Part shown: positions 22,188 through 34,800 of the stretch, piece by piece
How positions within the stretch are numbered: the first letter of the stretch is position 1
How the letters are laid out: the number at the start of each line of letters is the position of its first letter
Assembly (NCBI GenBank): GCA_026874595.1
Contig: CM049306.1
Span: 77,962,142 to 78,026,141 of the forward strand
Source: Sipunculus nudus
Taxonomy: Eukaryota; Annelida; Sipuncula; Golfingiida; Sipunculidae
Direction of reading: 5' to 3'
Length of the DNA: 64,000 nt
The notes under the pieces: model-generated
Told to the model about the DNA's origin: nothing
Seen by the model: only the letters and a program-made list of their open reading frames with translations
Databases searched by the model: none
Translations under genes and position numbers: made by a program

Positions 22188-24765
22188 AACAAGTGACCCA
22201 TGGGTCATGACGCTCAGCTGACTGGGAAGAGATTCGCAAAAGGGAATTTTATCATCTGAATGGTAGTATATACCCATTCAACTGAAGCATCAAACAGATT
22301 AACCAACAGGCCAAGATTGCGTCTGTATTTATATATCTCAAAAATAGAGAAAAAATGCGTAAAAAAATACAAGTGGCTCCACCAGTCTGCAGAAACTAAT
22401 AAAAAGACTTTATGGTCAATATGCATGCAAAGAATCATGGTGATCTCTGCATTACTTGTTCAGATACTTCAGCTTTTGTATCAAATTTTCAATTATTCTG
22501 AGGGATACTTTGGAGTCCTATAGCTTGAAGGATATGGGTAACAGAGATCTAATTTCAGGTTTCCACAGACACTTTTCATGGGCCTCCTTGCATGACAAGA
22601 ATGAAGATTCTAGATCCAGTTGTTACAATTTGTGCCATGTAAACAGATGACAGCATCCTTAATGGTCTCAAAAATTGAGAAAAAAAAATCGAAAAATTGA
22701 ATAAAATATAGGTGGCACCACCAGTCTGCAGAAACTAATGAAACACTCCATAAAGAATATCCATTCAAAGAATCATGGTGATCTCTGCATTAGTTGTTCA
22801 GATACTTCAGCTTTTGTATCAAATTGTTCATTATTCTGAGGGATACTTCGGAGTCCTATAGCTTGAAGGATATGGGAAACAGAGACCTAATTTCAGGTTT
22901 CCACAGACGCTTTTCATGGGCCTCCTTGCATGACAAGAATGAAGATTCTTGGTCCAGTTGTTATGATTTGTACCCTGTTGACAGATAACCACATCTTTAA
23001 AGGTCTAAAAAATAGAGAAAAAAATTAATAAAAATTTGAAAAAAGTTGAGGTTGCGCACCAAGTCTGCAGAAACTGATTGAACACCTCATGATCAATATG
23101 TATTCCAAAAAATCATGACCATCAGTGTTGTAGTTATTGAGATACTGCAGTTTTTTGTATCAATTTTTTCATTATTCTTAGGGGTATTTTGGAGCCATAC
23201 AGCTTTAAGGATATGGGTGACAGAGACCTAATTTCAGTTTTCCATGGAGACTTTTCATGGGTCTCCCTGTGTGTCAAGAATGAAGATTCTAGGTCCAGTC
23301 TATACGATTTGTGCCCTGTTAACAGATGTTCATATCTTTAAAGGTCGCAAAAGTAGAAATTCGTAAAAAAAAAACCGAACAAATATACATGGTGCCACCA
23401 GTCTGTAGAAACTGATGAAACATTCCATGATCAATATCCATGCAAACAATTATGGTGATCTCTGCATTAGTTGTTCAGATACTTCAGCTTTTGTATCAAA
23501 TTTTCCATTATTCCGAGCTGTACTTTGGAGTGCCATAGCTTAAAGGATATGGGTAACAGAGACCTAATTTCAGGTTTCCAAGGAGTCTTTTCATGGGTCT
23601 CCCTGTGTGTCAAGAATGAAGATTCTAGGTCCAGTCGTTACGATTTGTACCCTGTTGACAGATAACTACATCCTTAAAGGTCTCATAAATAAAGAAAAAA
23701 AAATTGTAAAAATTTGAAAAAATACAGGTTGCGCCACCAGTCTGCAGAAACTGATGGAACACCTCATGATCAATATTTATGCCAACAATCATGACCATCA
23801 GTGATGAAGTTAATGAGATTTTGAAGTTTTTTAATTAAATTTTTGACAATTCTGGGGGGTACTTTGGGGCGCCATAGCTCAAAGGATTTGGGTAACAGAG
23901 ACCTAATTTCTGGTTTCCATGGAGACTTTTAATATGTCTCTCACTGTGTCAAGAATGAGGATTCTAGGTCCAGTCTTTACGATTTGTGCCCTGTTCACAG
24001 ATGTTCACATTTTTAAAGGTCTAAAAATAGAGAAAACAAATCGTAAAATATCGAAAAATACAGATGGCGCCACCAGTCTGCAGAAACTGATGGAACACCT
24101 CATGATCAATATGTATGCCAACAATCATGACCATCTGTGATGTAGTTAATGAGATTTTGAAGTTTTTTAATTAAATTTTTGACAATTCTGGGGGTTACTT
24201 TGGGGCCCCATAGCTCAAAGGATTTGGGTAACAGAGACCTAATTTCTGGTTTCAATGAAGACTTTTCATAGGTCTCTCACTGTGTCAAGAATGAGGATTC
24301 TAGGTCCAGTCTTTACGATTTGTGCCCTGTTCACAGATGTTCACATTTTTAAAGGTCTTAAAATAGAGAAAACAAATCGTAAAATATCGAAAAATACAGG
24401 TGGCGCCACCAGTCTGCAGGAACTGATGGATCATCTCATGATCAATATGTATGCCAAAAATCATGATCATCAGTGATGTAGTTAACGAGATATTGAAGTA
24501 TTTGTATGAAATTTTTGACTATTCTAAGGGGTAATTTGGGGCCGAATAGCTCGAAGGATTTGGGTAACAGAGATCTAATTTATGGTTTTCAAGGAGATTT
24601 TTCATCCACCTCTCAGAATGTCAATTTTCAAGATTCTAAGTCCAGCGGTTACAATTTGTGCCAGCTTAACGGACAGACGGTCAGACGGACAGACGGACAG
24701 ACAGACGGACGACGGACAAAGAGTGATCGCTATAGCTCAGCATGACTGAAAGTCAGCTGAGCTAA
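22188..24765 (+). mobile_element. Composite repeat element 1 with ~338-bp tandem units
   Basis: Left end AACAAGTGACCCATGGGTCA; right end is a cluster of GGACAGACGG repeats, then ATAGCTCAGCATGACTGAAAGTCAGCTGAGCT. Between them lie about seven units of 336-340 bp; the anchor CCAGTCTGCAGAAACT occurs near 22382, 22721, 23061, 23398, 23737, 24073 and 24409. Each unit contains GGTAACAGAGACCTAATTTC. Recurrent 64- and 73-residue frames in it are repeat shadows. No transposase found, so it is non-autonomous; class unknown. Confidence 0.8.
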
Positions 24766-26767
24766 AAACAGTACTTGGGAACAGTGGCCAGTCTGAGCTA
24801 TACCAGTTCAGCAAACACAGAAAGCAGCTGCTCTTGTGTGAATTAAAAGACAACCTGTTAAAAAATATAGAATTAAACACAGGTAGACCTGATTTTTAAA
24901 TGGTTGGCACCAAACACAAGTTTCTATTTATTTTATACATTTATGATCAGTGATACGACATTCACTTAACTATCAGCATGCCACATTCACAATTGTTTCT
25001 ATAAATTTATGTTTATAAATTGAACTTGTTGTGATAATTTTCTATGTAAATATAAATGTTATAATCATGTAAATATGATTTTTTAATGATTTTTATTATT
25101 TTTAAATAAAAAAGACTTTTCTTATTAATTTTAAACTATATTTAATTTTAAACTTAATTTATTCAACAGGTAGCATTACATAATATATACTTGTACATTA
25201 TTAATTTATTCAAATTTAAATATGCCACATTATTGTCTCAATATATGCAGCCATTTACGTTTTCTAATTAACATTGTGTATTGTGTATATATTTGTACTA
25301 TGCTATAGGTGTTTTTTTTATATTCCAACATTTACTTATGAGCAGTTTAACATCAGTATTCATATTATTATTCATCTATTTCTTTTAATTTTCCGTCATA
25401 CATATCGGCATATTTTTATGTTTTTTTTATATGTGTTTTAAAATCAGTGCAGTACATTGATAACATAATGCCAATGATGGAGCGACTATAGAATCACTCA
25501 GGCACTGTTAAGTGCGAGTTTATAATCCAGGTTTACTAAATAAACACAAGAAATGGCCTGGTATAGTGTCAGTAAGTGAATATAGGAATGACCAGGCATT
25601 TTCAAGGCATTGATTTTTTTTTCATGATAATATCAATTACACTCCTGAATGAGAAAGAATTTAATACTAGCAGTATGTAAAACCATACACCCCATTTACT
25701 AGACCAAGTTATGGTTTTGACCGAGACAAATTGGGTCTACCCATACTTCTATATGACATATTAAATAATAAATTGTTTAATATAAACAAAATCAGGGATT
25801 ATTCTAAGCTCACAATGCCTAACTCCCACCCCCGCCTGAATATATCAAATATCCTATGTTTAAAACACAGCAATATTTTCTTCCTGAAAGCATAGGGGCC
25901 GGAATTCTCGAAGGGTAAATTAATTCCTGTTTACATATACTTCTTAATCTTTTATTTATTCATATTAACAACCGCAAGGCGTGAATACCATTTAAAGAAT
26001 AAACACATTGTTTTGACCAAAGGCCACACTAAAGTGCTTCACAGTGGGGACTGTTCTATTCTAAATAACCCCCCGTCCAGGATCTAGAGTGTGTTTTACA
26101 ATCTGTCACATGTTATCAAAAAACATCTGAGGCCGCATGTTTACAGGTGTAAACAGAAACCTTTTCATGTTTACATTATAAAAAAAAAGTTCATTAACAT
26201 GACAGATAGACAAATGTTTGTGCATTATATATTTTTAACCATATATTTAAGGTTCATTCACCTCTCTCCGGTGTCTGTGGCTGTAAGTAGCAGGCTAGTA
26301 GGGGCAGCTGTAGCTTATAATTCAGCTCATTTGAACTTGAGCAGTTCAGAATTGATCACGGAGCCGCAGAGAGGGGAATGTTGGATGTTCGGTTGTTCCG
26401 AAGACATAACATCGAATTTCCTGTATTGGTCACAGAAACAGCAAATGATTCGGGGAACCATGTAACTATACAGTCAAATTTGTTGTTTATTTCAATAATT
26501 ATGTATAGATATCATAATCATTATTTAATCAGGATTATCCGGTCAACAGGAAAAAAAAAAAAAAAAAAAAAAAGCCTTCAAACAGTTTTTCATTGAACAG
26601 GACCACCACCAAAGACTTAAGTCCGTGTTTTGTTATTGGCGATGAGCATTTATTGGTTAGCGACAGTGGGCAATTTAATACGATGAATGCGTGGTAGGGA
26701 GTTACATGGTCCATGGCATTTTCCTGCATATGCCAAGCAGCATGATCAGGTCATGACATGTACTGGA

Positions 26768-26890
26768 TATAGCCCAATGTTATGCAAGCCGTGAGGTTTG
26801 CGAGGCTTGTGTCGCCTAAACGGCTCGCCTGCCATGATTGACACAAGCCAAGCAAATCTGATGGCTTGCTTTACATTTCATTGGGCTATA
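26768..26890. mobile_element. Short inverted-repeat element
   Basis: TATAGCCCAATG at the left and CATTGGGCTATA at the right are perfect inverted copies. Further imperfect pairing inward (TGCAAGCC / GGCTTGC) makes a ~120-bp stem-loop. No gene. Confidence 0.5.
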
Positions 26891-27162
26891 ACTGGTTTGT
26901 CTAACATGCCCCGCCTCCTTGGTCGAAGGTCACGCGTGTCATTTTTTTTTTTTTTTTTTGCAATATTTGGAAAGTCGCCATGCAACTACACATGCATGGT
27001 TACTTCTCATGACCCTGTGATGCAAGCAGATTTGAACGTACAGTTTGAACAAAGAAAAAAAAAGCCACATGTGGGACAAGTGGGAACTGTATGCATTTGT
27101 GATTAATATGTTGAATTCAACAACCTTAATGGATATTTTGTTCCTTACACTATCTTTGTACA

Positions 27163-27306
27163 CAGGACCACGATGGAAATAAGTTTTTCTTTTAATCTTT
27201 TAAGTGCTATCCCAGGTGCATTTCGGGATATATGTAAAATGTGTCTTTGTATTTGGGTATGTTTATGTTGATTGCCTGAATAAAATATCTATCTATCTAT
27301 ATCTTT
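27163..27306 (+). mobile_element. Probable LINE 3' tail
   Basis: CAGGACCACGATGGAAATAA..., then TGCTATCCCAGG, then GATTGCCTGAATAAAATATC and (TATC)n. This layout (short conserved 3' UTR, AATAAA, simple repeat tail) is typical of non-LTR retrotransposon 3' ends in invertebrates. No reverse transcriptase upstream, so it is a 5'-truncated copy. Confidence 0.45.
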
Positions 27307-27837
27307 TAGCATAATTTAACAATGAGGCATTCAAATGTAGATATGGAGGAACTGACACAACAATGTTTTATGTCATATTGAGCTTGTGCCTGGTAGCACT
27401 ATTGTCAATTTATTTGATAATCATTTCTTTTATTCAGTTCAGTTGTCATATTGAGCAGATTCGTCTCATATTGGGCTTAGTCCTGATAGCAACATGGTAA
27501 TGTTTTTTTTTTTTCTGTTTAATGATGATATGTTATACCAAAGTATCAAGCAGTACTGGTATTAAAAAGTTCATTTATTACTCAGCATATGAGCATTACT
27601 AAAGTCTGTTCAACCACCCTTGTCCATCTGTTTTTTTCGCGATTAATATTTTGCTAGTAAAAAATGCCAACAGTTTTTGCCCCTACAACAGAAAGAGGAA
27701 AATTATGTTATGGATATAATGGTCTACCTTATGTCATTTTTCGTAAACGATTTAAAAACCATTTTATGAGAAACTGGTCTATCCTGTAGAGACATCTTGC
27801 CCCCAATCTGTGAAATGTACATTACAAGGAGCAGTGA

Positions 27838-27918
27838 TGACGTCATAATAGTCCCTTCTGTGACGATATTTGCCACCATTCTGTGTAATGTACATGATAA
27901 GGAATAGTGATGACGTCA
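27838..27918. promoter_or_regulatory. Two CRE-like palindromes in a 73-bp tandem duplication
   Basis: Perfect TGACGTCA at 27838-27845 and 27911-27918, each in AGTGATGACGTCATAATAG after TGTACAT. They lie about 3.6 kb beyond the 3' end of copy B and are not near any recognised promoter, so function is open. Confidence 0.35.
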
Positions 27919-28969
27919 TAATAGACGTGACGCACAATAGAGGCACCTATATTCATGTGACCAATATTGAATGAAATGTTGCTGACCTCTGTTAACAGTG
28001 TGTTTGAAATAAAAGTATGGTTCCCTGTGCTGTTATTTATTCAGTCCTTCCTTTGGTCCACCACCTACAAACAATCACATCTTAATATATAGCTTTATGT
28101 ATAATGCTTCATATTTGGAAGAAAGCCAGATCATTATATATTTATTTTACTCGGAAATATTAATTATTTTATTCAGTAATTCTGTAATTAAGAATTAAGT
28201 GGGATTTATGTACAGCTTAAGTTATAAACTTTGTAATAACGTCTACAGTAAGTAATAGTTTTATACTATTTTCTGCATGTCAAATCTTTGGGTCACATTT
28301 AATTTTTATGTGAAGTTTCATTCAAATTCAGTAGTGGTTTAAAGTAGTTTTTGTATAATGTTTAATGTTATTTAGAAGGAGAAACACAAAGTTAGGTATT
28401 ACTGCTATAAATTTATCACTGCATGGTGCTACCAGTCTTAAGAGGAGCCAATCAGCGTCATGCTGGTAGCGTCAGGGTGAAGGTCTTATGAGGAGGCCAG
28501 ACGTCTGGCCGGCAGATATGGATGGACTGCTGAGCTGACCAACATGCTGTGTACTTGTATTTACTAAAAATACCGAAGTCTCTGCAACTTGACGACTTGT
28601 GTTGTATAAGATCCCGAGCTACAATATCCGTTTTTTTCATGAAACAACAAATATAGTTGTTTTTATTTTAGAATCAATGATTTACTCATATCAAAAACAA
28701 CAATAAACGATTATTCTAACAAATTTGCTTTAAAAGCGGATATTAACGTAACAAGCAATCCATAGACTGCTATGATAAACATTTGACTGTAAATTTGATG
28801 TAATTTATGGTATTTTCACAATTGGGTTTAAATGTAAGTGTTATTAAGGAATTAGGTACAGTTCATTTTCAAATTCACTCTTATTCCGTACTTATAATAT
28901 GAGAAGCAGCATGAAGCGCATATTACAAGCAATGAATAGACGCTGACATTTCATAAGGTATTAACGGAT

Positions 28970-28972
<3 letters not shown>

Positions 28973-29010
<38 letters not shown>

Positions 29011-29011
29011 A
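28973..29011. repeat. (AC)n-(AT)n compound microsatellite
   Basis: About 14 AC units followed by five AT units. Confidence 0.95.
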
Positions 29012-30004
29012 ATCTTGCTCTACTTGCATGTCTAAGTCCGTGAGTTAATAAAGCTATCCCAAAACACGATCACAAGTAGAAATAAATCGAGAAGATTAGG
29101 ACTTAAATACACAAGTGACCTTCAGATACATTTCCTCATGGGACGTCTTATATGTTCAAAGTCCAGCAGCCGAATACTTTTGATGATACGTATATTAAAG
29201 TGAAAGTGCGTTTCATACATATCAATAGGTTGTCTTAACTTCATTAAGACAAAGAATTCCGGCATAAGAAATACGTTCAATGAAACAAGACTATTTTATT
29301 TTATTCATAAGTTAACATCTAATGGTACAATCTTATCAAGAAATCGTGATAAACCAATAATAAGGAAAATGATAGGTAACAGTAAAAATAAACAAGCAGT
29401 TGATAAAGGAAGTCCCGTAATACTGAAAATCTCTTCTACTACAGTCGGACATTCACCAGAGTAACATAAAAATAAGATTTACACACATATAGAAATAAAT
29501 AGCCGGGGGTTTATATATAAACGTGGTGTTAAACTTCGAACCACGTACAACGTACTCCCTTAATGGCATTTGTTTTAAGCAATGTACGTTTGCCTGCCGG
29601 ACACCAATAGCATGGTTTGGTCGACTTTACTTTGTTCATGCACTTACTTTGAAATATGAATTTTACATTTTCAAGTTATTTATTTAGATTTCTCCATTTC
29701 TTATTAGCCCATCTCTGAATTTTTAAATTTGTCCTCGTTCCGAGCAAATAACACAACTTTAAAAGGCTCTTAACAACAGGTGAAATATCATTCAGTATTA
29801 AAATATATTTTGTAAGGCAGTAGCTTTATGATTGTCATGCCTTAGCTAAGATACAGAAAAATGTACAGACCAAACTTAAGCATCTAAAATTTAATCTCAT
29901 AAAAATGTCCATCCTTGCGTCAGCCATAAAAAAAACAATGTAAATATTTACAAAATGTTTAAATATATATAAATATATTTATGTAAATTTTTTATATATA
30001 CATA

Positions 30005-30184
30005 TGAATACAGTTTTGTTTAACAGTTTTACTACAATGTACTTTCGTACACCATCATCAGGTAAGACACCCCTGATGGGTGCACAAACTATGTTGACAA
30101 AATTTGATTCCTATATATTTGTTTAATTAAAAAGCCATTGTCCCATACCATAGACCACTATAGCAGTTCTTTAGTGCAGAAACA
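30005..30184. repeat. Short repeat ending in AT microsatellite
   Basis: The minus strand reads ACCTGATGATGGTGTACGAA with a TGTAC-GAAA-GTACA hairpin. Together with a nearby second CTGATGG/CCATCAG pair it resembles a dispersed non-autonomous repeat, similar in layout to the one at 16.4 kb. It runs into a 60-bp AT tract. Confidence 0.35.

Positions 30185-30247
<63 letters not shown>
30185..30247. repeat. (AT)n microsatellite
   Basis: About 31 units; shorter tracts follow at 30347-30365 and 30461-30478. Confidence 0.95.
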
Positions 30248-30252
<5 letters not shown>

Positions 30253-30706
30253 CAGGAACACCTCATATACCAAATATTAATTTGGTCAAAATGTGAATAC
30301 ATAATAACAACAAGCGAAATAAACCATAAAATACAATGGTTAAAGATATATATATATATATATATGTCAGCAAGATTATGGATGTACTATTTTTTTAAAT
30401 GCAATGGTTCTTTTCACGATTACTTAACATATTTAACTTAACATATAACTTGACAAATATATATATATATATATATATCCTTTAAGAAACATGTGAAATA
30501 TGGTAAAACAGCTATTAAAATGTGCCAATATGGGTTGAATTCATATGAATCCTGGCTATATGCATTATTATTATTTGAATTCCACTTGTACCAAATACCT
30601 TATGATACATATCCTCTCAAAAAAAAACTTCGCGCATCATATTCAAGTCTGATTTCAGCAATTTTATTGACTAGCTAGGAGAACGTTTGTTACTTATTGC
30701 ATTTTT

Positions 30707-31225
30707 ATACGCCCGTCATATGAGTATTATGGTATACCCACCGTCCGTCCTCTAACTTTTGTTTTGTGTCGTCGCGATAACTGACCGGGGCTTTGACGGA
30801 TTTTCGTGAAACTCACAATAACTACTAACCAACAGATTATCTCGCCCGAGTTCGATTATGGGCAACGTCAACGCATATTAAATAAGATCACGGGTCACTC
30901 GGCTACTTTGTGGTGTGGCCGTTATAACTTACGAAGAATATGAAGAATTTTAATAAACTAATTAGAAATGTTAATCAGGAAAATATCTCGCATAAGTTTG
31001 ATTTCGAGCAAAATCCATGCATATTAAGAGAGGTCAGAGGCCACCGTCCCTTGAAGGCCCCTTGGAGACTTACCTAAAATGTTAAGGATTTTCATTAAAC
31101 TTATTATACATATTTACCAATTTTCTCACTTAAATTACACTCCCTACAAAATTCACGCATATTTAATGAGGTCAGAGGTCACAAGATATACGACGGCGTA
31201 TTATTCACGTTTGTGGTGCTCTTGT
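30707..31225. mobile_element. ACGCCCGTCA-ended element, long copy
   Basis: Left end ATACGCCCGTCATATGAGTA; right end GACGGCGTATTATTCACGTT, inverted relative to each other. Inside are about three ~130-150 bp units, each ending with CATATTAAnnnAGGTCA-like sequence. Pair with 55186-55442. Confidence 0.6.
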
Positions 31226-31492
31226 TTTTAAGTTTGCATTTCTCATCTGAAGAAGACCAAATATGGCGCACGACCCCGGCCAACGGCACTTTCAATATAA
31301 AAAATCCCCTAAACATGATAGATGAACCACGACCATATATAGGTGCTTGATGTTAGATTATTTTTTTTCTATAGTTATATCGTTCATTTTTCTGGAGACG
31401 TAGTCTAATTTACCATGACCCAGTCTGCAGATAATAAATGCGAGATACGATGTTGGACGATTACCAATAGCTTGTAAAGTATTTCAAAGCAT

Positions 31493-31512
31493 TTTATTAT
31501 TTTTATTTTATT
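31493..31512 (-). terminator. Overlapping poly(A) signals at the stop codon of copy B
   Basis: Three AATAAA hexamers read on the minus strand, at 31512..31507 (overlapping the TAA stop), 31507..31502 and 31498..31493. If used, the 3' UTR would be only a few tens of bases. Copy A lacks this arrangement. Confidence 0.4.
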
Positions 31513-31809
31513 CATTTTGTTCTCCTTTTCGCTTTACCGTTATGATACTCATGCTGTCCCCATGAAAACATGCTTTGCCATAGACAGGAAGCTGATCACA
31601 TATATCGTCTATCAGGGCCTCGTCGTCGCTATAGCAACTAAGGTCCTTCAGGTTTACGAATTTATCCAGGTCTGACTTGATCAGCGAGTGACACGTGCTT
31701 CTGCCCTCATGCTTGACCTTCACCTTGACCCAGCAAGAACGACCCCGCGAGGAGGAGCCACTGCATACCGGACAGAGGCCGTCCTCGTTCAGTTTCTTCT
31801 TGTAGCATC
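31508..31809 (-). CDS. Copy B exon 7: zinc ribbon and C-terminus, stop
   Basis: 302 nt after acceptor GTTGCAG, ending in TAA. The remaining zinc ligands C423, C434 and C437 lie in GCYKKKLNEDGLCPVC. A W-V-K-V-K-V strand, an acidic ALIDDICDQ helix and GKACFHGDSMSIITVKRK follow, in the same arrangement as copy A. Confidence 0.87.
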
Positions 31810-34800
31810 CTGCAACACAGGTAAAGCATAATTTACCTAAATTTAGTTATTTTCACAGCGGAAAAATGACTGATTTTGTTCATTGCATTAAGCAACAAAG
31901 CTTGAAATACGTGATAGATTAAGTATATGATATACGCTAACAGTCGTAGTGTTTTCGTATTTGTATGGCATTTCATTTCAATAAATTAATTTAGTTTAAC
32001 TCACAGATCATCGTGAAGCAACCTGGGCTCTCTAGATTTGTCTGTCATACACAGGTCAGACTCACCAGTCACCAAAGAAAGTGCACAAGTTAAATTAAAC
32101 CACAGATGCTTATAATGTCCCTAGCGTCAGACGGCATGTCATGTCGGCAGTCAGGCATGACAGCTAGATAAGGTTGTGAAGCAGAGAAAGCATTGCACAA
32201 GTTAAATTAAACCACAGATGCTTAATGTCCCTAGCGTCAGACGGCATGTCATGTCGGCAGTCAGACATGACAGCCAGATAAGGTTGTGAAGCAGAGAAAG
32301 CATTCAAATAAAGTGTATTACAATTAGTACCATTGAAAACAAAGCAGTTATTTATAGTCATTTCTTACTTACCTCGTCTGGTACAACAGTCGTACACTGC
32401 AGCTGAATCGATGGCGTAGATCTTCATATCGACAATGTTTTGCTCATCAAAATCTGGGTCTTCAATAGGAACACGGCTCTCAAGTTCTTTCAGGACCGGG
32501 TATTCACTAAAGTCTGTGATGACCTTGAAGGGTATACTCGAATCATTTTAAGTGTCATTAAATATCAACTCTGTTGGTATGGCTAAATTGCAATACCTAG
32601 CAGAGGTAATGCCAACTGAACGTAAATTATATAACAGGCGCGGATCCAGAGGGGGGTTTTGAGGGTCGACCCCCCCCCCCCCCCCCCCGCTCTCATCAAA
32701 CGACCTTTATAGACAATTTTTATGCATGACACCCGTTAACCCCTCCCTTAATCTATGCTTTAACAACAGCGAATCATGTAAAATTCAATTGGTTACCCGA
32801 ATTTATGTATATATGCATGTAATAAAATAAATATTTTAAATGGGAAAACTGTTAAAGCCGAATATACCTACCGTTATCAAGGATTCCGTGGTGGTTCCCA
32901 GTGCCATCTCTGATGCGTCTCCTTTCTTTGTATAAACATGCGTTATATCTAAGCACTGGCCCACATAAAAGTCCTTGTTGGCGTCATCTGCGAAGACTGA
33001 CACTTTCACCGGTGTCATGCCTGGTGTGTCAATTAATGCCAGATGGCGCACTGGTAGCACCCCATCTTTTACATACTTCAGAGGAGAAATCTACATTAGA
33101 AAGAAAATTATGTAATAGACGTTTTGTATGGATCGAGTTCAGAGTTCAGAATGTTATTTCATGCCTCACTCTGTGTTTTCCCGTTTTCGCCTAGAGCATT
33201 GTTTCTCCTGGTGAACTGAGAGTTAATTTGAAAATACAGATATATTAAATAAGCAATTAATAAATACTTATCCTACACTATAAAGAAAACCTGCAAAGTA
33301 AATTGGTTTCTTTCCGAAGCTAACATAAACTAGATTAAGGTCAGATCACTGTCAATCTGGTCACTGTCTGTCAGGTCACCGTAAATCTGGTCACTGTATA
33401 TCAGGTCAACGTTAAGTCACCGCAACGAAGGTCGAAATCCGCAGGTCACTGCCTTTAATAGTTTCATTCTTCGAGATCACTCTCTCCCCAGATACCTTTA
33501 CAAGCTGACTCTACAAATCACATATTTTCTTTTACTCTGCCAACCTCCTGACCTACCAAAGCAAAGGTTCTACCTTGTCACTATCTACTAGGTCACCCTC
33601 TACCTTGTCAATATCTGCATGACCACCATCTACCTTGTCCATATCTACTAGACCACCATCTACCTTGTCACTGTCTACTAGATCACCATCTACCTTGTCA
33701 ATATCTACAAGGTCACCATCTACCTTGTCACTATCTACTAGGTCTTCATCTACCTTGTCACTATCTACTAGACCACCATCTACCTTGTCACTATCTACTA
33801 GACTACCATCTACCTTGTCACTATCTACGAGGTCACTATCTACCTTGTCACTGTCTACTAGATCACCATCTACCTTGTCAATATCTGCTAGACCACCATC
33901 TGCCTTGTCAATATCTACCTTGTCACTATCTACTAGGTCACCATCTACCTTGTCACTATCTACTAGGTCACCATCTACCTTGTCACTATCTACTAGGTCA
34001 CCATGCATCTACCTTGTCACTATCTACTAGGTCACCATCTACCTTGTCACTATCTACTAGGTCACCATGCATCTACCTTGTCACTATCTACTAAGTCACC
34101 ATCTACCTTGTCACTATCTAGCTACTAGGTCACCATCTACCTTGTCACTATCTACCAGACCACCATCTACCTTTTCACTATCTACGAGGTCACTATCTAC
34201 CTTGTCAATATCTACTAGATCACTATCTACCTTGTCAATATCTGCTAGACCACCATCTACCTTGTCACTGTCTGCTAGACCACCATCTACCTCGTTAATA
34301 TCTACTAGACCCCCATCTACCTTGTCACTGTCTACTAGATCACCATCTACCTTGTCACTATCTACGAGGTCACCATCTACCTTGTCAATATCTACGAGGT
34401 CACCATCTACCTTGTCAATATCTACTAGGTCACCATCTACCTTGTCAATATCTACTAGACCACCATCTACCTTGTCACTATCTACTAGACCACCATCTAC
34501 CTTGTCACTATCTACGAGGTCACCATCTACCTTGTCAATATCTACTAGGTCACCATCTACCTTGTCAATATCTACTAGACCACCATCTACCTTGTCACTA
34601 TCTACTAGACCACCATCTACCTTGTCACTGTCTACGAGGTCACCATCTACCTTGTCAATATCTACTAGGTCACCATCTACCTTGTCACTATCTACTAGAC
34701 CACAATCTACCTTGTCACTATCTACGAGGTCATCATCTACCTTGTCAATATCTACGAGGTCACCATCTACCTTGTCAATATCTACGAGGTCACCATCTAC

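Larger units (their letters stand above)
24766..31492. other. Intergenic between element 1 and the 3' end of copy B
   Basis: AT-rich. Contains poly-A (26551-26572), poly-T (26941-26959), the inverted-repeat element, LINE-like tail, CRE-like duplication and ACGCCCGTCA element. No gene seen. Confidence 0.5.

Noticed and set aside
21873-22277. 134-residue minus-strand frame
   Set aside because: Crosses the boundary of composite element 1, has biased hydrophobic composition from an A-rich opposite strand, and shows no recognisable domain.
22456-23665. Repeated 64-residue frames beginning MFRYFSFCIK
   Set aside because: Recur once per ~338-bp unit of the composite element and on other strands elsewhere; repeat shadows, not a gene family.
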